The position numbers and the translations under genes are program-made. Of a DNA stretch of 64,000 nucleotides, positions 46,401 through 59,007 are shown one piece after another. Position 1 is the stretch's first letter, and each line of letters starts with the position of its first letter. The stretch is taken from the NCBI RefSeq assembly GCF_040802235.1, contig NC_133172.1, positions 30,151,738 to 30,215,737 on the forward strand, read 5' to 3'. Under the pieces are notes generated by a model, which worked only from the letters and a program-made list of their open reading frames with translations, ran no database searches and had not been told where the DNA came from. This stretch comes from Manis javanica (Eukaryota; Chordata; Mammalia; Pholidota; Manidae).

Positions 46401-46593
46401 TCATTTTTGCTTTTCATTCTGATTGATATTTTGAAAGTACTTTTTTCTTCTGAGGCCTGTGAAATGTCTGGACTAGTCAGTTACCTTGAGGGGGGAAAAA
46501 AACCTGAGGCTCCAACATAAAAATGGCGATCTGGTAATTTTTAAGTTCAAAAATAATGCCAGGTTTCATTAAAAAGACTTTTTTTCCTTGTAG
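43489..46593 (+). other. LONP2 intron 2
   Basis: About 3.1 kb, gt...ag. An L2-like stretch lies at 44780-45240. The section 45540-45940 has the look of an old interspersed repeat but I cannot name it. A short GT/GA-rich tract is at about 46214-46240. No exon-like frame. Confidence 0.8.
44780..45240 (+). repeat. L2-like fragment
   Basis: 'ttaaggccctccacaactctgg', 'cacactgtacatcaaa', 'ctctgctgggaatgatctttc' and 'agtagactgtaaatttgcc' follow the L2 3' order with high divergence. Confidence 0.5.
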
Positions 46594-46725
46594 CTGGTTG
46601 AAATGTTGGATATGTCTGTCCCCGCAGTTGCTAAATTGAGACGTCTTTTAGACAGTCTTCCAAGGGAAGCTTTACCAGATATTCTGACATCAATTATCCG
46701 AACAAGCAACAAAGAGAAACTCCAG
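46594..46725 (+). CDS. LONP2: LONP2 exon 3
   Basis: Encodes residues 156-199 (LVEMLDMSVPAVAKLRRLLD to NKEKLQ) in 44 whole codons. This is the helical part at the end of the Lon N-terminal domain (LPREALPDILTSII). Acceptor ttccttgtag, donor CAG/gtacag. Phase 0 on both sides. Confidence 0.97.
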
Positions 46726-47888
46726 GTACAGTGGTCCCTTCTTGAATGCCGAGTTGCTTTGTCAATTTTTATTTGGATCTAGGTAAATTTTGAACTTCAG
46801 GTAAGAGATACCAAACACTGACAGAAGTAGTTAAATTGCCTTTTGAAAGTAATTGCTTTACATTTTTATATACTGAAACAGCTATTTTATTCATATGGCC
46901 AGTACTAGTAGTTTGCCAATTTTTGGATAAAGCTAAAGCAGAGAATAATAAAAAAGATAAATATTTAATTTAACTTAAATATATAAATATACTTCATCTA
47001 TGTTTTAACATGTAGAACTGTGACCTTTGTGTTTGGGTCTGCTTTATTAGAATTCTTCATAATGTTTCTTAAAATAGGCCACACCTCTGATGTATTACCA
47101 GTTTCTAGTTATTTAAAGTGAAATGAGATTTAAAGATACTGAAAGATAATCCATGTGCAGAATCTTAGATTTGCATGTCTTTCCCCCAAACTACAAAATT
47201 TTTCTTGCACATTTATTTTCATAGTATTAAGCAGTCTGCTTTACTGAATCTTGTAGAACATTTAAATTAGTTTTCACTGAAACAACCGTCCTTATTTTAT
47301 CAGTTTATTTAATATTTAAATCTAACAGTTAAAATAGTGCAACTCACGCAGACGGGTTAGGTATAAACAAGAACTCAGTTCAACTTGTTGGAGCAGAAGA
47401 GTGCAGGAGTCACTAGAGAGGAACCTGGCTGTGGGCATTAGCAAGTAGGCTTTACTGAGGAAACAGAGAGGGTTAGCTACTCAGAGGTTGGTTAAAAGAG
47501 CTCCTATTCTCTTGTGTATATAAGAATTTATTTTGAACCTAGAATTTGTTCAGACCTAATATACAGACACATTTGAGACTATAAGGCAGCAATTCCCAGA
47601 AAGAATTGATATAAAATGTGTTCTGTTCTTGCTCCTGAAACTGTACACATGGCTTCATTTTTAGATGGAAACTCACGATAATTTTCATTTTTAGGATTCT
47701 AGTATTCATGTCAAATGACCTTGGTGATTTAATATAATCAATTTGGTTGTATTAGACATAGTGAAGCTGTGAGTATTGACAGTTGTTGTCTTTTTTATGT
47801 AACAATGTAAGTTGTGACTCTGACTGCCTAGTTTTTGGAGCATGTGTTTCTGAGAGAGATTCTTACTAATTGACTCCTGTTTCCTTAG
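46726..47888 (+). other. LONP2 intron 3
   Basis: About 1.2 kb, gt...ag, AT-rich. I see no repeat or gene. Confidence 0.8.
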
Positions 47889-48011
47889 ATTTTAGATGCT
47901 GTGAGTCTGGAGGAACGGTTCAAGATGACCATACCACTGCTTGTCAGACAAATTGAAGGCCTGAAATTGCTTCAAAACACCAGAAAACACAAGCAAGATG
48001 ATGATAAGCGG
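47889..48011 (+). CDS. LONP2: LONP2 exon 4
   Basis: Encodes residues 200-240 (ILDAVSLEERFKMTIPLLVR to KQDDDKR), 41 whole codons. Ends the Lon N-terminal domain and begins the long linker helix (RQIEGLKLLQNTRKHK) that couples it to the ATPase ring. Acceptor tttccttag, donor CGG/gtaaat. Confidence 0.97.
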
Positions 48012-50540
48012 GTAAATATTTCTTTTAACCCATTTCTTCAGGTTCCCTGTTGTTTTTTTAATGAAAAAAATTGGGGGAATTAAGAACAAAGAAGAAAAAT
48101 GTTAATTGTCTCTTACCATTCATGTTATTGATAAAATTTTGAATTTGGTATGTTTCTCTCTAGTCCTTTTCCATACATGGATCCTTTTTTTTTAAGCATA
48201 TAAACATTTTCTCATTTTCTTGTCTTATTTTGGTAATCATTAAAAGGATAATTTACTAAGCCATTTCTCTTCTTGCTATTTACGTGTTATTTCCATTATT
48301 TTCTGTATTTTAAAAATTAGACAATAACTGAACATCTTTGAGTATCACTTTTTTATTTTACCATATGTAGTATTAAGAACATACCACAAAATTTTCCTAA
48401 AAGGACTGTATCAGTATGTTGTGTCATAATTTGGCTGACTTTTGTTTTTAACCTATGAAAGTTTCAATATTCATTTAGTCAGACTGTTAAGTCTTTTCCT
48501 GTCTTCTAAGCTTAGAGTCCCCTATCCTCTAGGGATATGATAAATATCCACTAACCTTTTAGTTTTGCTTTAGTTGATTTTTGAAGAGTATTGATCTTTA
48601 ATCCATATATAATTTATTCTGCCTTGTTAATAAGGTGAAGATAGCAGTTGTGTTTTTCCCCAAATAGCTTTTTATTTTACTCACCACCATTATTAAGTAC
48701 TCCTTCACTTCCCCATGTGACATCCTCATTATCATACCTTATAGTTATGTGAAATCCAATCAGTCTCAAGTGTACCTTGAGCTGTTGATTTTACTAGTTA
48801 TGTGGGAGCAGAGTTAAGATCAGGAAAATACGTTTGATGTGGACAAGAGTGAAAATGCCACCTCTTGAAGGATATTGGAGATTAAGTGAAAGGTTGAGAA
48901 TAATGTTAAGAGATTTGATAATTGTCATCAGCACTGAAGTGTGTGTTCACAAAAAGAATACATCATAGAGAAAGAAAAGCAGAAATGAAGGATTCCTCCC
49001 TTTTTGGACTAAAGGAGCAGTAGAATAGACTGAGGAGAGTGATGAGAGAGATAGGAGTAGCATATCTGGTTTCACTATTCCAGGACACCATTCTGTTTAA
49101 CATAAACACCAGGAATATGAATTATTTCTGGCTTGAGGTCAGATAACTGTTTTATTTTGTGCAGAAAGACAAACCAAGTGCATACTGTGCACTGGGAGAC
49201 ACAGAAGACTGTAGCTTACTCTTAATAAATACTACCAATTGCTTAAAAAGAAAGTGTTCAAAATTATTCTAGAAAATGGTCAGACAGGCGGCTATTATTT
49301 GAAAATGTAAGAATCAGAGGATAATATTTGGAGTTAGTCAAATCTATTGCTGCCTTTTTCCCTAAGAGTTGAAAAGTATTTTTTTAGTAGCTGGGGAGGT
49401 GGGGGGTGGGGTTTGCTTTAAAATCATATCAACAATGAAATAATTGATGTGCTTTTTAAAAATCTCACTTTAAAAAAACAAAATACTGCATTTTCAGTTT
49501 CCATACTTTAAAATATTTTATTAAATTTTGTCTGCTAATGACTTATTTAAGAACAAAAGTTCTTAAATAATTTAAGAATATATTAAAGAAAATATATTAA
49601 GAATATATTTAATATTTGTTTTTATAAAATTACATTTTTATTTACTGGTTTATGTTTTTAACTTTTTACATTTGAATGTATTAGATAATTTCTTGGGTTA
49701 AAAAAATAAATTCTGAGGCTTTTAAATTAAATACCTATGTATTATCATTTGGTCTAGTATTGGCTGGGGTTGATTCATGATGCTAATGATTGAGAATTTC
49801 AGAAGAGCACTTAGGTAGTTTTAAAATAGAATAGATTATGGAGAAAGAGAACACAAAGAAGGCCATTTGACTTGGCATAGAAGACAGTTATTGGATTTCA
49901 AGGAACAATTTCATCATGATGGAGACAAAAGCCAAAGTACAAAGTACAAATTACTGAAGCAGTTGGTGGTGGTTAAAGCCACTTGTTGGAAAAGCCAACA
50001 TCAGAAAAGCCAACATCAGTGAAAGTGTGTAGTTAACTGGAAGGGATATAGGCCAGATAAAATATTTTGTAAGGAAGACAACTTTTCTGTTTTGAAGACA
50101 AAAGAAGAGAGCAATGATGGGAAGGTTAAAGATATTAAAGAGAAATTTTGTAATGTAGGAGGAATAATGGAATTTATTCAGTTGCTAGTGGTAAGTAGTA
50201 ATGTATATCAAGAAAACAGTGGCTGGGGTAGAAGCTCAAAGACAGATAATTCCTGATGTCTTCATTATTTATAGTAGTCAGTTGCTTGAATGTTTTTTTC
50301 TCCTATTTTAGTGTAAGCATATACCAAATAATCATGTCCACCTTATATGTTGTCTGCTTTCTAAATTCTGCGCTTCTGTATGTGCCTGTGCCTCTCAGTT
50401 ACCATTCTGAACTTTAGTTCCTAAAGATTTAGATTGCAACCATAAAATGTTTGTTTATTCAATACCAATTTTAATCTTACGTGTAACTGGTACTTCATTT
50501 CCAATTTATTTTGACAGAAGTTTTCTACTTTCTACTTTAG
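48012..50540 (+). other. LONP2 intron 4
   Basis: About 2.5 kb, gt...ag, AT-rich. No gene. Two adjacent copies of 'aaaagccaacatcag' occur at about 49991-50022. No clear interspersed repeat recognised. Confidence 0.8.
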
Positions 50541-50704
50541 GTTATAGCAATACGCCCTATTAGGAGGATTACACACATTCCAGGCAGTTTAGAAGATGAG
50601 GATGAGGAGGAAGATAATGATGACATTGTCATGCTAGAGAAAAAAATACGAACATCCAGTATGCCAGAGCAGGCTCATAAAGTCTGTGTCAAAGAGATAA
50701 AAAG
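50541..50704 (+). CDS. LONP2: LONP2 exon 5
   Basis: Encodes residues 241-294 and two bases of codon 295 (VIAIRPIRRITHIPGSLEDE onward). An acidic run (EDEDEEEDNDD, about 258-268) leads into the linker helix (VMLEKKIRTSSMPEQAHKVC). The acidic run is in a position typical of LONP2, and its length seems stable. Acceptor ctactttag, donor AAG/gtaagt. Confidence 0.97.
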
Positions 50705-52320
50705 GTAAGTTTTAGAAGCTATTCATTCATTAGTGTTCCTTCATTAGTGTTTTCATTTTGCTTATTAATGTTAAAAACTATTGCACATGAAAACTTAAAT
50801 CTGCTACTTCAGATCACAAATTGAAAGCTGAGTCCTTTATTTTATATTTTTTGATCTTCCTCTTCTTATATTTAAAATAGTCAGAGACCACTCTGTTCAT
50901 CTTATCTTTCCATTATCAACTTTTAACTTTTCATGGCTTCCTAAATTCTTAGGTTGTAGCTGTGATCTGTTGATGCTTCTTGCTCTTCATTCCTCAATCA
51001 GAATCTGAACCTTAAAACATGCATAATACTCCTGAATTACCACCACTTTCACTGGTCTTTTCTTAATGCTGAGCATAAGTGATACAACTTTTCCACCTAC
51101 AGTTAAACATGATCACTACTGTTACTGCCTTTTCATTATCTTAAAGAATGGGTCATACTTTGTTTAAACAAAGTGTTTAACATTTATCATTGTGTTCTTC
51201 ACATGTCTCCGTTTTCCTTAGATTATAAACTCTAGAGGGCAGAGGCTCAGTTTCTCTTTGTACAAAATCAAGTACAGGGAAACCTTGATGACAGCATAGA
51301 GAATTTTAGTTGATTACATTTTCTGGATAAGCTCAGGGTTAAATAGAAAACTATTTTCCTTTACATACTTGTAACATAACTGTACTGCATTTTCTCTTAT
51401 TAGTGAATTAATAGTAAATCTAATTGAATGCTTAGTAACATTTGACTTAAGTTTGACTTAAAATTTGACTTAAGTTTATAGTTAAAACATTAATAAATGG
51501 GGTGAGGGGTATTTTATGTTGACTGTGACATTAGTTAATAAATGTAGAGCATCTGTTGTATGCAGAACACTTTGTTAAGCGCTGCATTTTTATTAATCTG
51601 TTGTTAGCTTGCTTAATGAGCTGACTTCATCCTGATACAAAAAAAGGTATAATGATTGTGTTATGCACAGTTAAGCACTCAAATCTTATCGTGTAAAGTA
51701 AATCAATGGCTAAGTGTGACTTGGCCATTGCATACTCAGTAAGTAAATATTTTATTTTCTTAGGTTTATAGTTAAAACAGTAAATGTGGTTGAGGGATAT
51801 TTTACATTGACTTTGACAATAGTTAATAAATATATAACATCTGTTGTGTGCGGAACACTTTGTTAAGCACTGCATTTTTATTAATCTGATGTTAGCTTGC
51901 TTAATGAGCTGACTTCATCCTGATACAAAAAAAGGTACAATAATTATGTTATGCACAGTTAGGTATTGAAATCTTACTGTGGTAAGTAAATGGATGGCTG
52001 AATGTCACTTGGGACTTGCCCTGTGAAATACTGGCACTGATACTGATAAGGCCATATTTCAAGGATAGGATCAGATAGTGTGTGTCTCATTACACACTCC
52101 TTACCCCCCCAGTTTGCAGGTATCTGTTTAATTTAATTTTATAAATAAATCACAAAACAAAATAAATGTTTTATTAACTAGACTTTAAAAAATTTCAGAT
52201 TTGTTTAACCAGATATACATGATATATCTGACCAAGTAAAGCAGATATATTTGATTTTTCTGTTCCTATGGAATTCTTTTATGTTCTTGAACATATTTGC
52301 CATGTATTCTTTCCCTACAG
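50705..52320 (+). other. LONP2 intron 5
   Basis: About 1.6 kb, gt...cag. Its second half holds a direct duplication of about 250 bp (51474-51727 and 51768-52014). The remainder is AT-rich with nothing recognised. Confidence 0.85.
51474..52014 (+). repeat. Near-tandem duplication in intron 5
   Basis: 51474-51727 and 51768-52014 align end to end: both run from 'gtttatagttaaaaca' through 'gaacactttgttaagc', 'gttagcttgcttaatgagct' and 'gacttcatcctgatacaaaa' to a 'gcacagtta' tail. They differ at a modest number of bases and a few indels. About 40 bp lie between them. It is a local segmental duplication, not a known mobile element as far as I can tell. Confidence 0.85.
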
Positions 52321-52415
52321 ACTCAAAAAAATGCCTCAGTCAATGCCAGAATATGCTCTGACTAGAAATTACCTAGAACTTATGGTGGAGCTTCCTTGGA
52401 ACAAAAGTACAACTG
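52321..52415 (+). CDS. LONP2: LONP2 exon 6
   Basis: Completes R295 and encodes residues 296-326 plus one base of codon 327 (LKKMPQSMPEYALTRNYLEL to PWNKSTT). The conserved EY.....YLE.....PW motif joining linker and AAA+ domain is present. Acceptor ttccctacag, donor ACTG/gtgagc. Its acceptor and first 16 bases are repeated at 53766-53798. Confidence 0.97.
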
Positions 52416-53765
52416 GTGAGCCAACGCTAACACCTTTTTGCAGTCTAATTGTCACTCAGAACGCTCATGCAAATTCTACTGAAATATTTACTGTTAAATT
52501 AGTTCCTGATGTAAATTATTCATGGACTGAACTTATATCACCTAGGTCTTGGGATTAAACAGAAAAGAGGGTGCTACATGAAAGTGCCTTTTGCCAGATT
52601 TTGGAGAAAGTAGGCTTTTCTGTAATTGGCAAAATAAGTATTTCTCAGTATCAGTATTTATACTGATATATTTATATACTATATAAACTTTTATATTTAT
52701 ATACTATTTGTCAGGAGCATAAGAAAGCTAACGCTTTGAGGTAGCCAGCAATAATTTCCAGATCACTTACTGCTGGCTTTTAAAGTATCTTTTTTTATGT
52801 TTTCTAAAAAAATAATTACCTATAAAGGCAGGATAACAATAGAACAGTTTTACCATTTGGAAGTATGTTTTTCTCCTGCTAGAACCTATTTAAAGAGCTT
52901 AAAAATTTATCATTCTATCCTTTAGTAAAATTTTTCCCTCTATCAGGAACATTTTATACCAGTTTTTGTATGTATTTGCTATTTATTTTCTCTTGGGATA
53001 AGAAATATTCAATTGTCTTTCAAAATTTTCAGAACCATTTTATTTCCATTTTTTTCTGTTATTGGACACTCTTGTTAAGTTTACATTAGAAGGTTTACAG
53101 AGTTCAGTAATGGATTGATGGCTTAAACTACTGTTGGCACAAGAGTTAGCTATGTTGACTTTCGAAAATCCAACAGACAGATATCCTGGTTAGTAAAACT
53201 CCTTTAAAAAAAAAAAAGGGCTAGAGATTTTGAAAAATGTTAGCCCTAATATACACATTTATACCCCATATAAGATATACTCTACATACCAGATTTCATT
53301 TTATAGTACCTTTCTGATATTGAGAATTTAAAAAAATTTTTGTTTTTGTCTCAAAGAGGTCCCAGAATGAAGCATATTTGTGTTAAATTAACTATACTGG
53401 TGCAGTGTTATAGTTTAAATAGCCCTTTTTAATTAGATTTTTTAATAGGATTATTTAACACATTTATTAATGTGTATGTTTAGGTACTATGATGACATTG
53501 GCCTCATCATCTTCCTTTTGTTTTGACAACCTTTAGATTTCATTCCTGTTCTTAAGTCTTTGTTTGGGGAGGCAAGTGAGTTCTGAGTTGTGCTAATTAT
53601 TCTTTCATGAATGCTTTGTAAATTTGTCATCATCCTGTTATCTATATTTTTGGGTTGTTTTTTAATTTATTTCTGTTTGAATGTTTGTATATAAAGTTAA
53701 AAGGTTAATTCACATTTTGTTTTTCCTTAAATTCTGAGAATCCATATATTTTCATGAGATTTTCA

Positions 53766-53851
53766 GTATTCTTTCCCTACAGACTCAAAAAAATGCCTTC
53801 AGTGGAAAGGACATTCACAGTACTAAACAGCTAGCCTAAAACAATCTGAAG
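53766..53851 (+). other. Chimeric insert made of LONP2 exon 6, intron 7 and exon 7 pieces
   Basis: 53766-53798 is identical over 33 nt to the intron 5/exon 6 junction (52304-52336), including TTCCCTACAG and the first 16 exon bases. It joins at 53796-53798 to a 42-nt piece matching 57895-57937 in intron 7 with two mismatches. A further 14 nt (AAAACAATCTGAAG, 53838-53851) match exon 7 (57629-57642). No known repeat explains it. Confidence 0.75.
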
Positions 53852-53879
53852 TCAGGTTATACTGGTAAACTATATGTAA

Positions 53880-54290
53880 TATGGTAGTTTGCTGCACACA
53901 GGAAATGTACATTTTAATATACATTGGACATATGTGTATATTTGTAATACCATCTTCATAATTAAGATAATGAACACATCCATTACCCCCAAAAGTTTCC
54001 TCATGCTTCTCTTATCCCTCTTCTGCCTTGGCTTTCTATCCACAAGTAACTACTGTAGATTTGTTCATATTTTCTGAAATTTTTTCTTAATGAAATGATA
54101 TATACTCCTTTTTTTCTGGTTCTTCCACTCAGCATAATTATTTTGAGGTTCATCCATGTTGCTGCATAGATGAGCTATGAGTCAGTAATTTGTTAATCCG
54201 TTTACTTGTGGTTGAACATTTGGGTTTTCATTCTTTTGTTGGCTACTTCATGCAAAGCTGTAATGAATTGTGCTTGGAAATTTATTTCTT
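53880..54290 (-). repeat. Old L1 3' fragment
   Basis: 'ccacaagtaactactgtagatttg', 'ttccactcagcataattattttgagg' (shortened), 'tccatgttgctgcatagatg' and 'acttgtggttgaacatttgggtttt' are reversed old L1 3' sequence. Highly diverged. Confidence 0.65.
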
Positions 54291-57200
54291 AATTTATTTC
54301 ATGTTTACATGTCATGACAACATGCTCCCTTCTAGTTGAAGGTGTCTTACCAAACAAACTGAAGCTAAATTTCTTGGTTTAATTCTTAATTCAAAATTTT
54401 GTGGGAATTCTATAGTGAGATGAATGCAGGGGAGTATGCATTCCTTTTGAATTAACCTCTTATTGTCACCTGATCAGTTTGAGTTCGGATGTTGGTCTGC
54501 ATCTAACTAGGCTGTTGGGAAAACCATTTTGGTCCATATAGTCTTCTGTGAACTCATAACTCTCCAGGGACTACTTTTTAAGAGAAGTGTACCTATTCTG
54601 TGAGATTTGGAGAGGTCCGTGTTCCTATTAGTTTTTAGACCTGGGAATGAAAGTTACATTTAAACTTTATATGTGTTTAAGTCCTCTGCTTTTGTTTCAT
54701 CTGCCAAGTTCCCATGTTAGTATCTGTTTGATAGGTATTTTTATGTCATTGATGGAATCGTGATGATTTCAAACCATGTTATTTTCTTGTTTGACAGTAG
54801 GTCTAGTACACAAGGTGAAGAACATCTAGATAACTTGGTAACAGCAGGGGTCTTATTTTGAAATTTTCACATTCTCTCAGTAATATTTTTCTGTGCTGCA
54901 GGATTTATCTTAACTAATGACTTAAGAGAAATGTGAGGTGCATATAGTATAATGCCCTGAGAATACTAAAATTATACATTTGAATATTTGCCATTAGTAG
55001 CCTAATGTGTTGCTCTCAGTTTCATCCCCTCCCCACTTGTGCTATTTATAAAGTGAAATTCATTTTTATCAGGCTTATACATATAATTGTAGAGATTTTT
55101 AAGCAAAATGTTTATTTGAACACAGAGTGCTGACACCCATTCTTTACTGAAATAACCAAGAAACTATAAAAACAGAGCAAAATTACCTCTTATCTTCACA
55201 ATCAGGGAAGGAGGCCACCTGTATACCAGAAGCTCAGATACATGCTGGCTCTGTGTCAGCAGAGAACTGCATAGCGCTCATGCACCCTTCATGAAAATAC
55301 TTCTCATTGTTAGCCTTTCAACAGAGAATTGAAGGTGGGGTTAACTTGTCACATCAAAGGAGTCATGTGGAGCTTCTGAACCATTATGGTATAGAATTAG
55401 GCCTAAATAACTGTTATGAGTATGATTACAAAACCATTAAAATGTCTTTCATAATTCTTGAAAGAGAAGCTTACCTAAGTTGAGATCATCAAAAGCAGAA
55501 AAAAAAGCAGAGAAGAAAGACTTGGAGGAAATGAATTTACTCATTTTTCTACCCTGAATAGAAAGAGCAAGTAGATAACCGTTTCATTCTTCAGTTGTAA
55601 ATAGAAAGATATATGTTAAGTCTTTTGCATGTAATCATAAGTATTATTCACAATAGGAAGTATGCTCTCTTAGTCATTAAAAGGAGTAATCAGAAAAAAA
55701 TGTATCCTGTATAGAAAAGAAACAAAATGATAATTTCTATAGCATGGAAATTATCTTTTCTGAAAAGTGTGAAAGAACTTACTTTTTAAATTACCTTTTC
55801 TTGGCATATTTCTCAGAAGAAATGTCTTCACCTTGTTTTCAGTTTTTTCTGAATTACATAGAATTCTCTTAGTTTATTTACTAAATGTTAATAAGAAATG
55901 GATGTTGCATTATAAGAAGTGCCTTTTTAGGCACAAAATGACATTTTGATGGAAAACTTTTTTCCTTGGATAAGGTGATATAAATATATTGATAATGAAT
56001 AGTGACCCATCTTTGCATAACAAAAATAAATAGAATTTTGTAGAATTACTTACTTTAATTGAATTTAGAAGATTACTCTCTTGATAGACTTGATTTACTA
56101 GCAGTTTAATATTTAAAGCTCCAAAATAGTATTGGTCTGAACTTTTCTTTTGCGTTTACTGTGGTAGTTTTAGTTAGTTTCAAGGTTAGTATTGTAAAGC
56201 AGTTAGGAAAATCTTTCATTTATTCGTGTATTTACTGGTTGGGATCTAAAGCAGAAAAGGAGGAAGACATTTTATTCTTCCCTTTCCAAATTGCTCAGCC
56301 AGGATTCTGACTGAAAGCAATATAATTAAATTAGATATATTAACTGCTTAGCTAGGTTTTTGTAGCCTAGCTTGGGAACCAAACTACCATTTAAGGCCAT
56401 TTTTAAATGGCCTTTTTTTTTTCTTGTATAATAAATATATAGCAATTTCCAGATCACACATTAAAAGAGTGGGTGTGTATGTGTTTTCCTCTCATCCTCT
56501 TCTTTCACTCGCAGTATGATCATTTAACTGTGTCTTACCCCTGGCTGCCACCTAGCTCATGAATTCATTTTGGCTTCCATGATCTACTGTTAAACCTGAG
56601 TATTTTAAGTACTAAAGCACATCAGTAAACCTGATGAAAGCTTGGCTTTAGAAACAGCCTAATTTATACATTTCTGGTGAGACTTTAATTGATAGAACTT
56701 GGACAATTATTTATGTCTTTTTTTTTTTTTGACCCAGCACTTTTGTTTATAGATTAGCTGAAGAAAATAATTACAGATATATGTGGAGATTTAGTTAGAA
56801 GGATGCACAGTGAAGCATGCTTCATAACTGTAAAGATTTGTAGATAAACTAAATCCTCAGCAGTAGGGAGCTAGTTAAATGAGTATGGATAATTAAATAA
56901 CCACTAAAGTGTTACTGAACATGCATTTGACACTGAAAGATATCCATAATATATTAACTAAAAAAACATTTTACAGAACTTTAAGGCCTCATATAATCCC
57001 ATTTTGAAAAGCAAGTATGAAACTGTGTTGCACACATGCATGCTACACACAGAACCTGGAATAATAGAGGGGAGTGATACTCTCTTGGGGACATGAGGTT
57101 ATGAGTGATTATTTCCTTTTTTATTAGTGTCATCAGATTTTCTGGTATGAACATGTATTAACTTCAGTAATAGGAAAAATTCACTTAAAAAAGGAACAAA

Positions 57201-57523
57201 GGCCAGCAAAAATAGAATATTTAGAAATTATATCTCCACAGAAATAATGTGTATCTAGAAAATCATTCCAAAGAAATGTTTTGAGTATTAACGCCTTGAG
57301 TTTTAATTGTGTAGTACCTGCTATTTTTGTAGATACCAGAATTATCTTAAGCAGAAAAGACACCAGTCTGGATCTCGCTGAAATACTCATTTAGAAGGAC
57401 TCAAGTCTGTTGTGTCACATCTTTTTTTCTAAAAAAACTTTTGGCTCTTCCCAGCCTTGAAAGGAGTTCTTCCATTTAAAAAATTCCACGTTTTCAGATT
57501 ATTTCTGTTGGGTTATTTGACAG

Positions 57524-57782
57524 ACCGCCTGGACATTCGAGCAGCCCGTATTCTTCTGGATAATGACCATTATGCCATGGAAAAATTGAAGAAAAGAGTG
57601 CTGGAATACTTGGCTGTCAGGCAACTGAAAAACAATCTGAAGGGCCCCATTCTGTGCTTCGTTGGCCCTCCTGGAGTTGGTAAAACAAGTGTGGGAAGAT
57701 CAGTGGCCAAGACTCTAGGTCGAGAGTTCCACAGGATTGCACTTGGAGGAGTGTGTGATCAGTCTGACATTCGAGGACACAG
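57524..57782 (+). CDS. LONP2: LONP2 exon 7, with Walker A
   Basis: Completes D327 and encodes residues 328-412 plus two bases of codon 413 ([20 protein letters not shown] onward). It begins the AAA+ module: [20 protein letters not shown], then the P-loop GPPGVGKT at about 374-381 (K380 binds ATP phosphate), then [20 protein letters not shown], the conserved Lon pore-side segment. Acceptor tatttgacag, donor CAG/gtagaa. All ATP-binding residues expected here are present. Confidence 0.97.
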
Positions 57783-58612
57783 GTAGAATACTTCTAGCAG
57801 TTCATTCTGATTCTCCTGCCATTTCAGTTGACTAGAGCCCCCCAAAAGCCAGTGCATAATATGTATCCTTTTCTTAAGGGGCTATTTATGGTAACTTCAG
57901 TGGAAAGGACATTTCCAGTACTAAACAGCTAGCCTAAGTGGTACACCCATAGTAGCCTTGATACTTGAATGACAATGGATAGCAAGTCTGTGCTTCAGTT
58001 TTCCTGGAGTCTCATTTGTATGCAATGAAAATTAGTTATGATTAGATACAATAATGTCTTTACATTTATTTGGGCCCACTAGCATTTCATAAAAAATGAC
58101 CCATGGCTCTTAAGAGTTAAAAAAAATAAGTCCAGGTAGGAGATGGTAAGAAATCTTTGATAACAAATTTGTTGTGTTTGCAGTTTAACAGTCTTTTATG
58201 AAGGCTGATTTGTAATGTAAGAGAGAGGTTAGGATAGTTATTAAGGTCTATCCTTGCATTTTGACACCATTCCTATGAAAATACATTAAACTGTAACAAC
58301 TATATCTCTCATTAATCTGACATTAAAATCAGATTTGCACACTACATTCATTGTTTCATTCTCTGTGGTCTCTCTTGCTCAGATTGGAAGATACTTTGGA
58401 AGAACATGTCTATTTCACAGTGTTAATTAACATTTTAAAATGTAGAACATTTAAAAATGTAGAAATCATGAACTATTTATAAATCAATACAGTGTACACC
58501 TGAAAACTAATTATATGTCAGTTACAGCTTCTTAAAAATTTTTTAGAAAAACAATCTGCTTAACTTCCATTAGAAAGTAGTTAAACTGAGGATAAAACTT
58601 CTATCTTCAAAT

Positions 58613-58974
58613 CAGAGCCTTAATCTTTTTCTTTTTTTTTTTTGAGAGGGCATCTCTCATATTTATTGATCAAATGGTTGTTAACAACAATAAAATTCTG
58701 TATAGGGGAGTCAATGCTCAATGCACAATCATTAATCCACCCCAAGCCTAATTCTCATCAGTCTCAAATCTTCTGAAGCATAACGGACAAGTTCTTACAT
58801 GGTGAACAAATTCTTACATAGTGAATAAGTTCTTACATGGTGAACAGTACAAGGGCAGTCATCACAGAAACTTTCGGTTTTGATCACGCATTATGAACTA
58901 TAAACAATCAGGTCAAAGATGAATATTTGTTTGATTTTTATGCTTGATTTATATGTGGATCCCACATTTCTCCC

Positions 58975-59007
<33 letters not shown>

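Larger units (their letters stand above)
52416..57523 (+). other. LONP2 intron 6
   Basis: About 5.1 kb, gt...cag. Contains a chimeric insert at 53766-53851, an old L1 piece at 53880-54290 and a possible in-frame alternative acceptor near its end (57453-57454). The rest is AT-rich with no recognised repeat. Confidence 0.85.
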
